Source of the DNA: Marinomonas polaris DSM 16579
GTDB lineage: Bacteria; Pseudomonadota; Gammaproteobacteria; Pseudomonadales; Marinomonadaceae
Assembly (NCBI RefSeq): GCF_900129155.1
Contig: NZ_FQVF01000020.1
Location: forward strand, 45,811 to 109,810
DNA: 64,000 nt
Direction of reading: 5' to 3'
The notes beneath the pieces were generated by a model. The model had not been told where the DNA came from. It worked only from the letters and a program-made list of their open reading frames with translations, and ran no database searches. Shown here in pieces: positions 47,662-55,021 of the stretch. Numbering within the stretch: position 1 is the stretch's first letter; every line of letters starts with the position of its first letter. The translations under genes and the position numbers were made by a program.

Positions 47662-48045
47662 ATGAGCAATAAACGAAAAAATTATGCCGAAAAATGCATT
47701 GATATTCATGATATTGAGAGCAGTCTTGATCTTGTTATGAATGATTCAAAAGGCAGCCCAGTTGCTGTAATGCAGGATGGTAACCCCGTATTTTACTGTG
47801 TTCCTGCTGACACTTATGCCGCTATTTTAGAGGCAGTTGAAGCGTCAGAAATGAGAGCGCTGAATGAAAGGGTTCATCAATTGGGTCTAAAGCTGTTTGG
47901 TGACGAAGACAGTTGGACGTCATGGATGAAAAAAAATGCCTTAGCCTTAAATGGTCAATCGCCTGAATCAGTGATGGGGACTAAAGAAGGAATGCAGCGG
48001 GTAAGTGACCTTTTGGGAAAAATCGTCCACGGGGTTATAGTTTAA
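47662..48045 (+). CDS. Chimeric Phd-like/MbcA-like antitoxin
   Basis: The 127-residue protein appears to join two antitoxin types. Residues 10-60 (IDIHDIESSLDLVMNDSKGS, PVAVMQDGNPVFYCVPADTY) look like the Phd/YefM fold, in which a short strand and the phrase 'PVAVM-DG-PVFY-VP' follow a helix. Residues 76-127 (LFGDEDSWTSWMKKNALALN, GQSPESVMGTKEGMQRVSDL, LGKIVHGV) match the C-terminal toxin-binding domain of MbcA/ParS/Xre antitoxins. TTAGGGG precedes the ATG. No toxin gene is adjacent. Both halves look intact, so this is a plausible working orphan regulator. Confidence 0.68.
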   Translation: MSNKRKNYAEKCIDIHDIESSLDLVMNDSKGSPVAVMQDGNPVFYCVPADTYAAILEAVEASEMRALNERVHQLGLKLFGDEDSWTSWMKKNALALNGQSPESVMGTKEGMQRVSDLLGKIVHGVIV

Positions 48046-48086
48046 ATAAACAGTGTAGCTATTTGATATCAAAGGTTAAGATGATT

Positions 48087-48341
48087 TTAGTTTTCAGCTG
48101 CTGAGTTAAGAGCTATTTGTCGTTTATTGAAAGCATCAAACTCGGCTGACTCATCTTCATATCGAGCAATAACATTGCTCAAGGCTTCAATGATGATCAG
48201 GTTGTCATCATAGTGTTCTATCAAGTCTTCTAAAAGTATGAGGGCTTGTTGGTGCTCATCAGAGTTCGATATACCATTCAGAATAGGCAACTGGGTTACT
48301 ATGGCTTTGGCCATTTGTGTTATTTCATTTGTCACTAACAT
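48087..48341 (-). CDS. Truncated HigA-like antitoxin lacking its HTH
   Basis: The 84-residue product corresponds to the N-terminal part of HigA/YgjM-like antitoxins: LEDLIEHYDDNLIIIEALSN then VIARYEDESAEFDAFNKRQIAL. In full-length relatives this is followed by an Xre-type HTH that is missing here; the frame ends ALNSAAEN. No HigB toxin is beside it. It is transcribed towards the chimeric antitoxin gene and is likely a remnant, although the surviving part may still fold. Between it and the next reverse-strand gene is a 190-base gap with a run of ten C residues. Confidence 0.55.
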   Translation of the reverse strand: MLVTNEITQMAKAIVTQLPILNGISNSDEHQQALILLEDLIEHYDDNLIIIEALSNVIARYEDESAEFDAFNKRQIALNSAAEN

Positions 48342-48434
48342 TTCATTTACCTATGGTTACTAGGATTAATTGGGGCTGGGTTGATATTTAGTTCTTAGAT
48401 ATTGACTAGACAACCGCTCAATCAATCTGGATCA

Positions 48435-48444
48435 CCCCCCCCCC
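48435..48444. repeat. Homopolymer run of ten C
   Basis: A C10 tract in otherwise AT-rich intergenic DNA between two reverse-strand antitoxin-like genes. It may be a slippage site; read errors at homopolymers are also possible. Confidence 0.7.
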
Positions 48445-48531
48445 AACGTTTTCAACGATATCTCTTCGGTCTGTCATAAAATCGGGGTCAGCTTTTGCCT
48501 GGAACGGTTGACTTCAATTTCTGTTCGCTTC

Positions 48532-48888
48532 CTATGAGATTTTATGAGATCGAACAATAAAAGGCAGCTCTAACTCATTGAGTTGATCTATTAGAGCTTC
48601 AGCGAGTTCGTGATCCACATTAAGAAACAGCTCATCTGCGTGAGCTGTATGGGAATCTAGCCCTTCAATTAGCTCTGCTTCACTTAGTCGATTTTGATTT
48701 ATTCGACTGTTTGCCTGTTTAATCACAATATGGTTTCCTTCAGCACAGACTTCGACATGCGACCAACCATGTTGAGTAGCCATATCACGAATCGTAGTAA
48801 TTATGTCTGCTTGAGTCTTTAGACCCAAAGCTTCATCTTCGTTTGCCGTAACTACTTCAAAAATGTTTGAAAACTTAATTGAGGCCAT
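48532..48888 (-). CDS. Hypothetical protein, 118 residues
   Basis: A soluble acidic protein with MASIKFSNIFEVVTANEDEA at the N-terminus, a helix-strand segment (DIITTIRDMATQHGWSHVEVCAEGNHIVIKQ) and a tail (LFLNVDHELAEALIDQLNELELPFIVRSHKIS). I do not recognise the family. Its place among antitoxin remnants suggests a toxin-antitoxin or cargo role, but nothing in the sequence proves this. The 250 bases upstream (48889-49140) hold no gene I can support. Confidence 0.5.
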   Translation of the reverse strand: MASIKFSNIFEVVTANEDEALGLKTQADIITTIRDMATQHGWSHVEVCAEGNHIVIKQANSRINQNRLSEAELIEGLDSHTAHADELFLNVDHELAEALIDQLNELELPFIVRSHKIS

Positions 48889-49381
48889 TGTCTGCCACTC
48901 TAAAATACCATCGATTGTTGGTATATATTATAGCTGAGAACTGTCTGGCGTGCTGGGTGCAAATGCGCCGTCATTTACTCAAAGTCGAAGAGGAAGAAAT
49001 CGAGGTCGTGACACACGCTTTTATCCTGATTGCCGTTTTGTAACAACACGAAAGCCATATCAAGCAGAAAGGTTGGTCAGATGAGAAAAAAAAGATTATC
49101 GAGCACAACATAGCAAGCCCTTTTCGGAACAGTTTTTTGCCTTTTGCCTTTTGCCTTTTGCAAAGAGCAAAGACAACGGGCAGACCTATTACCAGACGAT
49201 AGCTGGATGAAAGCGCTGAACTACACCTTAAAGCGCAAACGTCAACTGATGGTCTTCTTAGAAAAACCCGATGTCGCCATGGACACCAACCACCTAGAGC
49301 GAGAGATAAGACCCATCCCTATGGGTAAGAAAATGAACTGACCCCCAATAGTTGGACATTCCAATTACTGGGGGTCTTTTT

Positions 49382-49882
49382 ATGTCCAAATATCACAGAG
49401 CATTCAAACTCTATTTAGCAAAGTTATCTCAGCACCAAAGCTCAAGAATGATTGCGCGTCAATTCGGTGTTGACTCGAGACAAGTTCGTTACTGGTCTCA
49501 AGTGTATCGTATTCATGGTGAAAGCAGTTTTTTACACAAACAAATGCCATATACCCAATCCTTTAAGCTTAAAGCACTTAAAACGATGCATATGAATGAG
49601 TGGTCTTTAACCTATACAAGTGCCTACTTCGATTTATCATCTTCAGGCATATTATTTCAATGGCAAAAACTCTATGCTTGCGAAGGTATATCTCGACTCA
49701 AACCACAGAAAAAAGGTAGACCTCGTATGGCCACTCACTCTTCTAAAACTAAGCCTGCTGAACAGATGACAGAAAAAGAGCTAAGAGAAGAGCTTGAATA
49801 TCTTCGTGCTGAGAATGCTGTACTAAAAAAGTTGAAAGCCTTGGCTCAGGCCAAACAGGAACAAATAAAGAAAAAGCGTTAA
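49382..49882 (+). CDS. IS3-family OrfA (helix-turn-helix)
   Basis: A 166-residue DNA-binding product that recognises the element ends. Two HTH regions are seen: SRMIARQFGVDSRQVRYWSQVY near residue 20 and a second near residue 65 (WSLTYTSAYFDLSSSGILFQWQ). A C-terminal leucine-zipper-like coiled coil follows (TEKELREELEYLRAENAVLKKLKALAQAKQ). The ATG at 49382 lies just after the hairpin near the left end. The slippery heptamer A-AAA-AAG at 49825-49831 is in this gene, and the -1 frame continues into orfB, giving the OrfAB transposase. Confidence 0.93.
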   Translation: MSKYHRAFKLYLAKLSQHQSSRMIARQFGVDSRQVRYWSQVYRIHGESSFLHKQMPYTQSFKLKALKTMHMNEWSLTYTSAYFDLSSSGILFQWQKLYACEGISRLKPQKKGRPRMATHSSKTKPAEQMTEKELREELEYLRAENAVLKKLKALAQAKQEQIKKKR

Positions 49883-50724
49883 TCGTTACTGAGCTCAAGG
49901 CAAAGCACCCGTTACAATGGCTCCTGAAAGCGACTGGGCTGGCTCGAAGTGTCTATTATTATCATCGAGCTTCTGTGACGCTACTGGATCCGGACCAGGA
50001 CCTGAAACAAAAGATTTACGATATATTCCATGCTCATAAGGGGCGATATGGATATCGTAGGATTACCTATGCTCTAAGAAATGATGGAATCCAAGTGAAC
50101 CACAAGCGTGTTCAACGACTGATGATTGAGCAAGGGCTGAAATCTAAGGTGCGACCTAAGCGCTATAAATCCTATCGTGGCCGTGTTGGGAAAGTGGCTC
50201 CAGACCTACTTGAAAGAAAGTTCCATGCAGAGAAGCCCAACCAAAAGTGGGTGACAGACGTGACCGAGTTTAAAGTCGACAACCAGAAAGTTTATCTCTC
50301 GCCAGTGATCGACTTATTCAATCAGGAAGTAGTGAGTTATGAAGTGAGGAAGTCAGTCGCGTTACCATTGGTCACAGACATGTTGAAGAGCGCGATTAGC
50401 AAGCTAAGTAAGAACGAGAGGCCGATTATCCACTCAGATCAAGGTTGGCAATATCAGAACCAAGCGTATCAGGCACAGATTAGGGCTCAAGGGCTATCCC
50501 AAAGTATGTCTAGAAAAGGAAACTGCTTAGACAATGCTGTCGCTGAGAACTTCTTCGGTATTTTAAAGACAGAGATGTACCACAATGAAAAGTTTAGAAA
50601 TGCAGATAAACTGATTGAAGCAATCAAAGAATACATCGAGTATTACAACAACGATCGAATTAAGCAGAAACTAAAAGGCCTGAGTCCGATAGCGTATCGA
50701 AATCAGGCCTTGAAAGCCGCTTAG
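49825..50724 (+). CDS. IS3-family OrfB (DDE transposase, made by -1 frameshift)
   Basis: The frame lies -1 to orfA and is open from 49813. After a slip at A-AAA-AAG it reads through KEKALIVTELKAKHP into the HTH_21 segment YDIFHAHKGRYGYRRITYAL and the rve integrase core. The catalytic triad is intact: Asp in KWVTDVTEF, Asp in IIHSDQGWQYQ and Glu in CLDNAVAENFFGILKTEM. The C-terminus (YIEYYNNDRIKQKLKGLSPIAYR) is standard. With both inverted repeats present the element should be able to transpose. Confidence 0.92.
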   Translation, partial: KKVESLGSGQTGTNKEKALIVTELKAKHPLQWLLKATGLARSVYYYHRASVTLLDPDQDLKQKIYDIFHAHKGRYGYRRITYALRNDGIQVNHKRVQRLMIEQGLKSKVRPKRYKSYRGRVGKVAPDLLERKFHAEKPNQKWVTDVTEFKVDNQKVYLSPVIDLFNQEVVSYEVRKSVALPLVTDMLKSAISKLSKNERPIIHSDQGWQYQNQAYQAQIRAQGLSQSMSRKGNCLDNAVAENFFGILKTEMYHNEKFRNADKLIEAIKEYIEYYNNDRIKQKLKGLSPIAYRNQALKAA

Positions 50725-51017
50725 AATAGAGTCCAACTTTATGGGGTCAGTTCAAAAACGGGCTCTTCTTTTGGACAGAACTGGGTGCCGAACACATTTG
50801 CCTCATCCAAAGCCTAATCTGCACATGTAAGCTGCATGACTTCGACCCCAACGTCTACCTGACGGATGTCCTGCAACGCGTTAGCCAGCAATCCAGCCAA
50901 AGAGGTCGCCGACTTAACACCAAGGCGAAGGAAATACCTGTTTGCAGATAATCCGTTAAATCGCCATTGCTCTGAAAGTCAATGAATCCCTAGAATGAAC
51001 GCTTACTTTCAATGCAC

Positions 51018-51590
51018 CTATCGGCAATTGCCAGCTTTACGAAACCCTGCTTCTATTGCGTTGCTCTCATTGTCAAACTCCACAATATTGGCATTGCTTA
51101 TTGAGTGGTAGCTAGGGCACCCGCTAGCGAGATGGTAGACGCCACTACGACGGTTTCCTCTTACTACTTCAGTATCAGTGGGTGGAGCGGTCTGGTGCGC
51201 TTGCACGTCCGTTGACTGAGGCACGTTATTAGAAGGTGATACGGTGCCAAGCCTTGCTCTTTCTAGGACGTATGGATTGTGCCAACCCTGGTATTTAGCG
51301 ATTCGACGATCGCGTTCAAGTTCCCAATCAGTAACAGGGTGTATTGCATTCCATGACTGGAATAACTGGCGCTGCTGTGAAGACAATCTAATGTTGTATC
51401 TATCTGCAAAGTACAGCTTAATTCTGGCAATCATTCCTCGTGCGGATTCGGGCGGTTCAGCCACTCGTTGAGCTCTATCAACCTCAAAATCACAACGTCC
51501 AAACTCCCGTGCCTCACCCGGTATCAATCCCCATTTGTAATTGCTACGAACGGCATTTAAAGACCTACCTAGTAAAATCATAGTTGACAT
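51018..51590 (-). pseudogene. Endonuclease I (EndA/Dns) C-terminal remnant with sunset-like domain
   Basis: The 190-residue frame carries the C-terminal half of endonuclease I: RSNYKWGLIPGEAREFGRCD, then FEVDRAQRVAEPPESARGMI, ARIKLYFADRYNIRLSSQQR and WELERDRRIAKYQGWHNPYV. It continues into a linker and a C-terminal sunset-like zinc module (GVYHLASGCPSYHSISNANI plus EAGFRKAGNC). The signal peptide and the beta-beta-alpha catalytic part that should precede RSNY are missing. The break falls about 50 bases from the start of the second recombinase operon, so arrival of that element probably cut the gene. It should be inactive as a nuclease. Confidence 0.8.
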
Positions 51591-51641
51591 CTACCTATAA
51601 AAATATACAAATGAACATATGATTTATTAAGAGGCAATTTA

Positions 51642-53099
51642 GTGGCTAGACGAAGATTTAATTCCTCCAAACACTTTCGTTCACAAGCAAGAGTTGTGTA
51701 TATAAAGAAATTTCAAGAAGGAAAAGCAATTTATACAAATCCAGCAGGTTGTCTTGAAGATGGTTGGCAATGGGAAAGAAAGCCTGGGTTTTGGCCAGAG
51801 ATGCCAGTAATTTTGAATGGGAACGGAGTTCCATGGGATCTGGGCAATGCTTACCTTCTTTGCCACCTAAACACTGCTCTTAGATCAAAAATGGAATCAA
51901 TCAAGGATCGAGCAAAAAGCTTGTGTTTTTATCTAAAGTTCATTGAAGACGAAGATCTAGATTTACTTGAATTCCCAGCGCAAACGAGAAGACGACCAAC
52001 CTATCTTTTCAGATATAAACTACAAGAACTTATTGATCTAGGAATGGCTCCAAGTACCGCAAGTAAACATGTCGGCCATGTCATTGCTTTTTATAGAGGT
52101 ATACTCAACCACAATCTTGTAGATGAGTCTCGTATTGGATCTAGACCATTTAGAAGCTTTAAGAGGTATGTTCAGACTTTGAATAATGAGGGTTTATCTC
52201 GATTTAAAGAGGTCCAAACAACCGATATTTCTATCAAGGTTACAAAAGCAGAAACTCGGCCAGACAGAATAATGGATGGTGGAGAATTGCGCCCTCTATC
52301 CATAGCCGAGCAACAGGCAATAATGTGGGGCTTGGAGCGAAAGTATTGCTCAGTAGCAACCGAATTAATTATGCTGACTATGCTCAATACGGGAGCGCGG
52401 ATTCAATCAGCATGTACCCTTCGTGTAGGCCACATTAAAGAGGCATATGACGAACTTAAACGTACTGGTAAAAGTTGGGTTTTTATTCATTCTCACAGAA
52501 GTAGATTCCCAATCGATACTAAGTTTGGAAAGCCTAATAACTTTAGGTTCCCCAAGACCCTTATTGAGAAATTGTTCGTCTATATAAATAGCGAACTAAA
52601 CGCTAAAAGAATGAAAAGCAGCTTCTTCGGTTTGAGCGATGAAAATTATGTATTCTTAACAGAGCAATCTAATCCATTCTATTCCTCGCGAAGTGAGATC
52701 AGGAAGAGGCAAGATGAAGCTGCTCATTGGGTTGTCAATGCTCCTGCATTCAGTCCTCAAAACGGAAGCACTTTTCGGGCAAATATTCGCAATTTCATTG
52801 CTCGTGTAAGACAAGATCGGCCTGAACTTGATGAGTTTGCGCCGCACGACCTTAGAGCTACCTTTGGTATGAACATTGTTAGAAAGCTTGCCAACGATCC
52901 TGAAAAAAGATTCACAACAACTCATATGGAACTAGCTGTCAAAACCGCTCTTAACCATAACGATATTGCTACTTCTAGACTATATGTCAATTTTGACGAA
53001 ACGCTGCTTAACGTTAATTCGATTAATGAAATGCATGAAGCTATTATTCTTGACGGATACAAAGTTCTCGAAGCTATCTACGGGGAGAATCGAGTTTGA
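51642..53099 (+). CDS. Tyrosine recombinase A (first gene of trio 2)
   Basis: A 485-residue recombinase. The catalytic domain shows MLNTGARIQSACTLRVGHI (first Arg), FAPHDLRATFGMNIVRKL (H-x-x-R) and ALNHNDIATSRLYVNFDE (Tyr). The N-terminal SAM-like core-binding part is at about residues 85-180. The GTG start has AAGAGG upstream. Its TGA overlaps the ATG of the next gene. The operon (A, B, C and a small coiled-coil protein) recalls TnpA-TnpB-TnpC of Tn554 and the gamma-mobile-trio modules of gammaproteobacteria; I cannot decide the exact family. Confidence 0.88.
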   Translation: MARRRFNSSKHFRSQARVVYIKKFQEGKAIYTNPAGCLEDGWQWERKPGFWPEMPVILNGNGVPWDLGNAYLLCHLNTALRSKMESIKDRAKSLCFYLKFIEDEDLDLLEFPAQTRRRPTYLFRYKLQELIDLGMAPSTASKHVGHVIAFYRGILNHNLVDESRIGSRPFRSFKRYVQTLNNEGLSRFKEVQTTDISIKVTKAETRPDRIMDGGELRPLSIAEQQAIMWGLERKYCSVATELIMLTMLNTGARIQSACTLRVGHIKEAYDELKRTGKSWVFIHSHRSRFPIDTKFGKPNNFRFPKTLIEKLFVYINSELNAKRMKSSFFGLSDENYVFLTEQSNPFYSSRSEIRKRQDEAAHWVVNAPAFSPQNGSTFRANIRNFIARVRQDRPELDEFAPHDLRATFGMNIVRKLANDPEKRFTTTHMELAVKTALNHNDIATSRLYVNFDETLLNVNSINEMHEAIILDGYKVLEAIYGENRV

Positions 53100-55021
53100 T
53101 GGAGTATCGTCCAGAAATAATCATCCACATTACAGACAAGATAACAGAAGTTCTGAAACCCGAAATGACAGTGCTTGAATTCGATATCGACAACTCATGC
53201 AGAACTTGTGATGTAGGAAGTTGGTGTTACTCAGTAAGGAGTAATGCAAGAAACCCTAACCATAAGAGCCGTTCTGTCGCTAAGGAATCTATCGTTAAAG
53301 ACAGGCTAAAGTATGTCGAACGAATAATCGAAGGACTACGAGCTAGCACATACAATCAAGCTACTGTTTATAGCCATGCAGGCAAGATAGCCAGGTTTAT
53401 TGATTTCGCTGATAGTAAAGGGATGTCGTTATCTAATGATAAGGATTGGATTGAGTCGGTATATAGCTATTATGAACATCTAGTATTGAGCACGCGTTTA
53501 GCTGACGGTACGGAAGGTAGTTTGAAAGAGCGCTCTGCTTCAGCTGAACTATCATCTACCAAAAAAGCATTGGCATGGGCCTTGGAGTTAACAGATAACG
53601 AGGTCAGCTTAAAGATACCTCATATTAAAGAAGGTAAGTCAGAATCTCTTCCAGGAGACGACTTAGAACGCAACCAATTTGTGCAAGTATTGCTTGCTAT
53701 TTTTGAGCGCTTCACAGACATACTAATCAATGAAAAACCGTTTCCTTTTGTATTAGACTTAAGTCATTGGGGCTTTGGTAAACATGTTTTCTCAAGATCT
53801 AGTCACCTGAGCAAAGCTTCATATACAAAATCTTTTGTGAATGATGATGCTGGCATTGTATCTAGAGAAGAAGTGCGTGGTCGATATACAGATTGGCGAG
53901 AATGCGTTGGTGTAATGTCTGTTTACGATAACTGGATCAAACGCCTAGACAAGACCAATAGCCTAAATACAGACTTACAGCGAAAGTCGCTCTATAACTC
54001 TGCAACGTATTGCTACTATCTTGCATTTATTGGGATTGTAGGTACCAATAATGGTGTCACCTCTGCATTAAGATTAAGCTCTTGTGAGAAATCTGAGCCG
54101 ATCAATTGTAAAGCGCCTAGAGGCTACAGTTTCACTGGGCTAAAGGTTAGAGCGGGTAATAAGACAGTTTACCCAACAATGGGGAAAGAGTTTTACCAAT
54201 TCCACAAGAAATATGAAAAGCTTCGTCAGTGGGGAGAAATTGAATTCGATTTAGATGTTCAAAGAGTAGGATTTTTTAGAATCTCTGGAATCGGTAAATG
54301 CGCCCCTTTGAATAAAGTCTCCATTGATACTCTTAAAGAATGGCTAATAGGACATTTACCTAATGTTAAGTGGCATACCCCTAGAGAGCTAAGAAAAGGT
54401 GTTTCATGGTCTTTTTGGAATCTAAGTAATGGTGACATCAATACCGTTGCTTGGAAACTACAGAATGACGTGAAAACTACCCTCAAGAGCTATTCCAATC
54501 CACCGAAGATAGCTGGATTAAAAGAACTTTCTACATTCATGAACGAAATGTGGAATGAAGCAATAGATTCATCGAGAAGCGCCAAATACATTCCTGTACA
54601 GATAAATAACGGTCTACATAAAACGCCTGCTGGCCACTGTAATGCTAACGATTTATCTCAAGCTAAGCGTAGCGAAGGTTTTACCGACTCAGCACCCGAG
54701 CCAAACTGCAGTAGAAGCGAAACATGCTTTTTCTGTAGGCATTATGTTTTACATGCTGACGAAGAGGATATTCACCTTATAACTAGTTTAAAGGTATTGC
54801 TTCCATACGCGCAGAAACGCGCAGCAAACGAAGCTTCCTACGCCATTAAGTTTGCACCAATACTCTATAGAATTGATGAAATACTTGAAGAGCTAATAAA
54901 GCAATTTCCAGCTAAAAAATCTTTAGTTGATGATGCTATGAATAAAGTAAAGCAAGGAGATTTGTCAAAGCATTGGCAGAGTCATTTTGATCTACTAGCT
55001 GATTTGGAGGCATACTCGTGA
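53099..55021 (+). CDS. Tyrosine recombinase B (second gene of trio 2)
   Basis: The 641-residue protein starts in the stop of the first gene (TGATG). A Cys-containing N-terminal segment (CRTCDVGSWCYSV) is near residue 38. The C-terminal half has WHTPRELRKGVSWSFWNL (H-x-x-R-like), KLQNDVKTTLKSYSNPP (candidate Tyr) and a zinc-cluster-like end (PNCSRSETCFFCRHYVLHADE) that resembles the Cys-rich tails of TnpB-type recombinases. It probably acts with the other two recombinases at the element ends. The next gene starts GTGA within its stop. Confidence 0.8.
   Translation: MEYRPEIIIHITDKITEVLKPEMTVLEFDIDNSCRTCDVGSWCYSVRSNARNPNHKSRSVAKESIVKDRLKYVERIIEGLRASTYNQATVYSHAGKIARFIDFADSKGMSLSNDKDWIESVYSYYEHLVLSTRLADGTEGSLKERSASAELSSTKKALAWALELTDNEVSLKIPHIKEGKSESLPGDDLERNQFVQVLLAIFERFTDILINEKPFPFVLDLSHWGFGKHVFSRSSHLSKASYTKSFVNDDAGIVSREEVRGRYTDWRECVGVMSVYDNWIKRLDKTNSLNTDLQRKSLYNSATYCYYLAFIGIVGTNNGVTSALRLSSCEKSEPINCKAPRGYSFTGLKVRAGNKTVYPTMGKEFYQFHKKYEKLRQWGEIEFDLDVQRVGFFRISGIGKCAPLNKVSIDTLKEWLIGHLPNVKWHTPRELRKGVSWSFWNLSNGDINTVAWKLQNDVKTTLKSYSNPPKIAGLKELSTFMNEMWNEAIDSSRSAKYIPVQINNGLHKTPAGHCNANDLSQAKRSEGFTDSAPEPNCSRSETCFFCRHYVLHADEEDIHLITSLKVLLPYAQKRAANEASYAIKFAPILYRIDEILEELIKQFPAKKSLVDDAMNKVKQGDLSKHWQSHFDLLADLEAYS

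Larger units (their letters stand above)
49334..50754 (+). mobile_element. Intact IS3-family insertion sequence (1421 bp)
   Basis: Terminal inverted repeats of 24 bases match at 21 positions, both starting TGAACTGACCCC and ending AGTTGGAC. The element carries orfA and orfB in the -1 arrangement. Flanks are consistent with a 3-bp AAA duplication: removing the element and one AAA restores the IS66 frame (GKKNGLFFW). An imperfect hairpin at 49340-49376, containing the G-rich sequence before orfA, could hide the ribosome site in read-through transcripts. Confidence 0.93.
49134..50990 (+). mobile_element. IS66-family remnant, split by an IS3-family insertion
   Basis: The left part encodes CKEQRQRADLLPDDSWMKAL, then LNYTLKRKRQLMVFLEKPDV and MDTNHLEREIRPIPMGKK. 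After the inserted element the frame continues GLFFWTELGAEHICLIQSL and LHDFDPNVYLTDVLQRVSQQ, which is the C-terminal end of the IS66 DDE transposase, where AEHI and RP-MGRKNWLF are characteristic. The 5' two-thirds of the transposase are missing, and the left edge has a triplicated CTTTTGC heptamer (49141-49161). The right end is frameshifted after about 50940. The outer limits are approximate because no IS66 terminal repeats were found. Confidence 0.75.

Noticed and set aside
49975..50724. Independent orfB start at GTG 49975
   Set aside because: The frame is open much further upstream, and A-AAA-AAG lies in the orfA/orfB overlap, so production by -1 frameshift as in other IS3 elements is more likely than a separate start.
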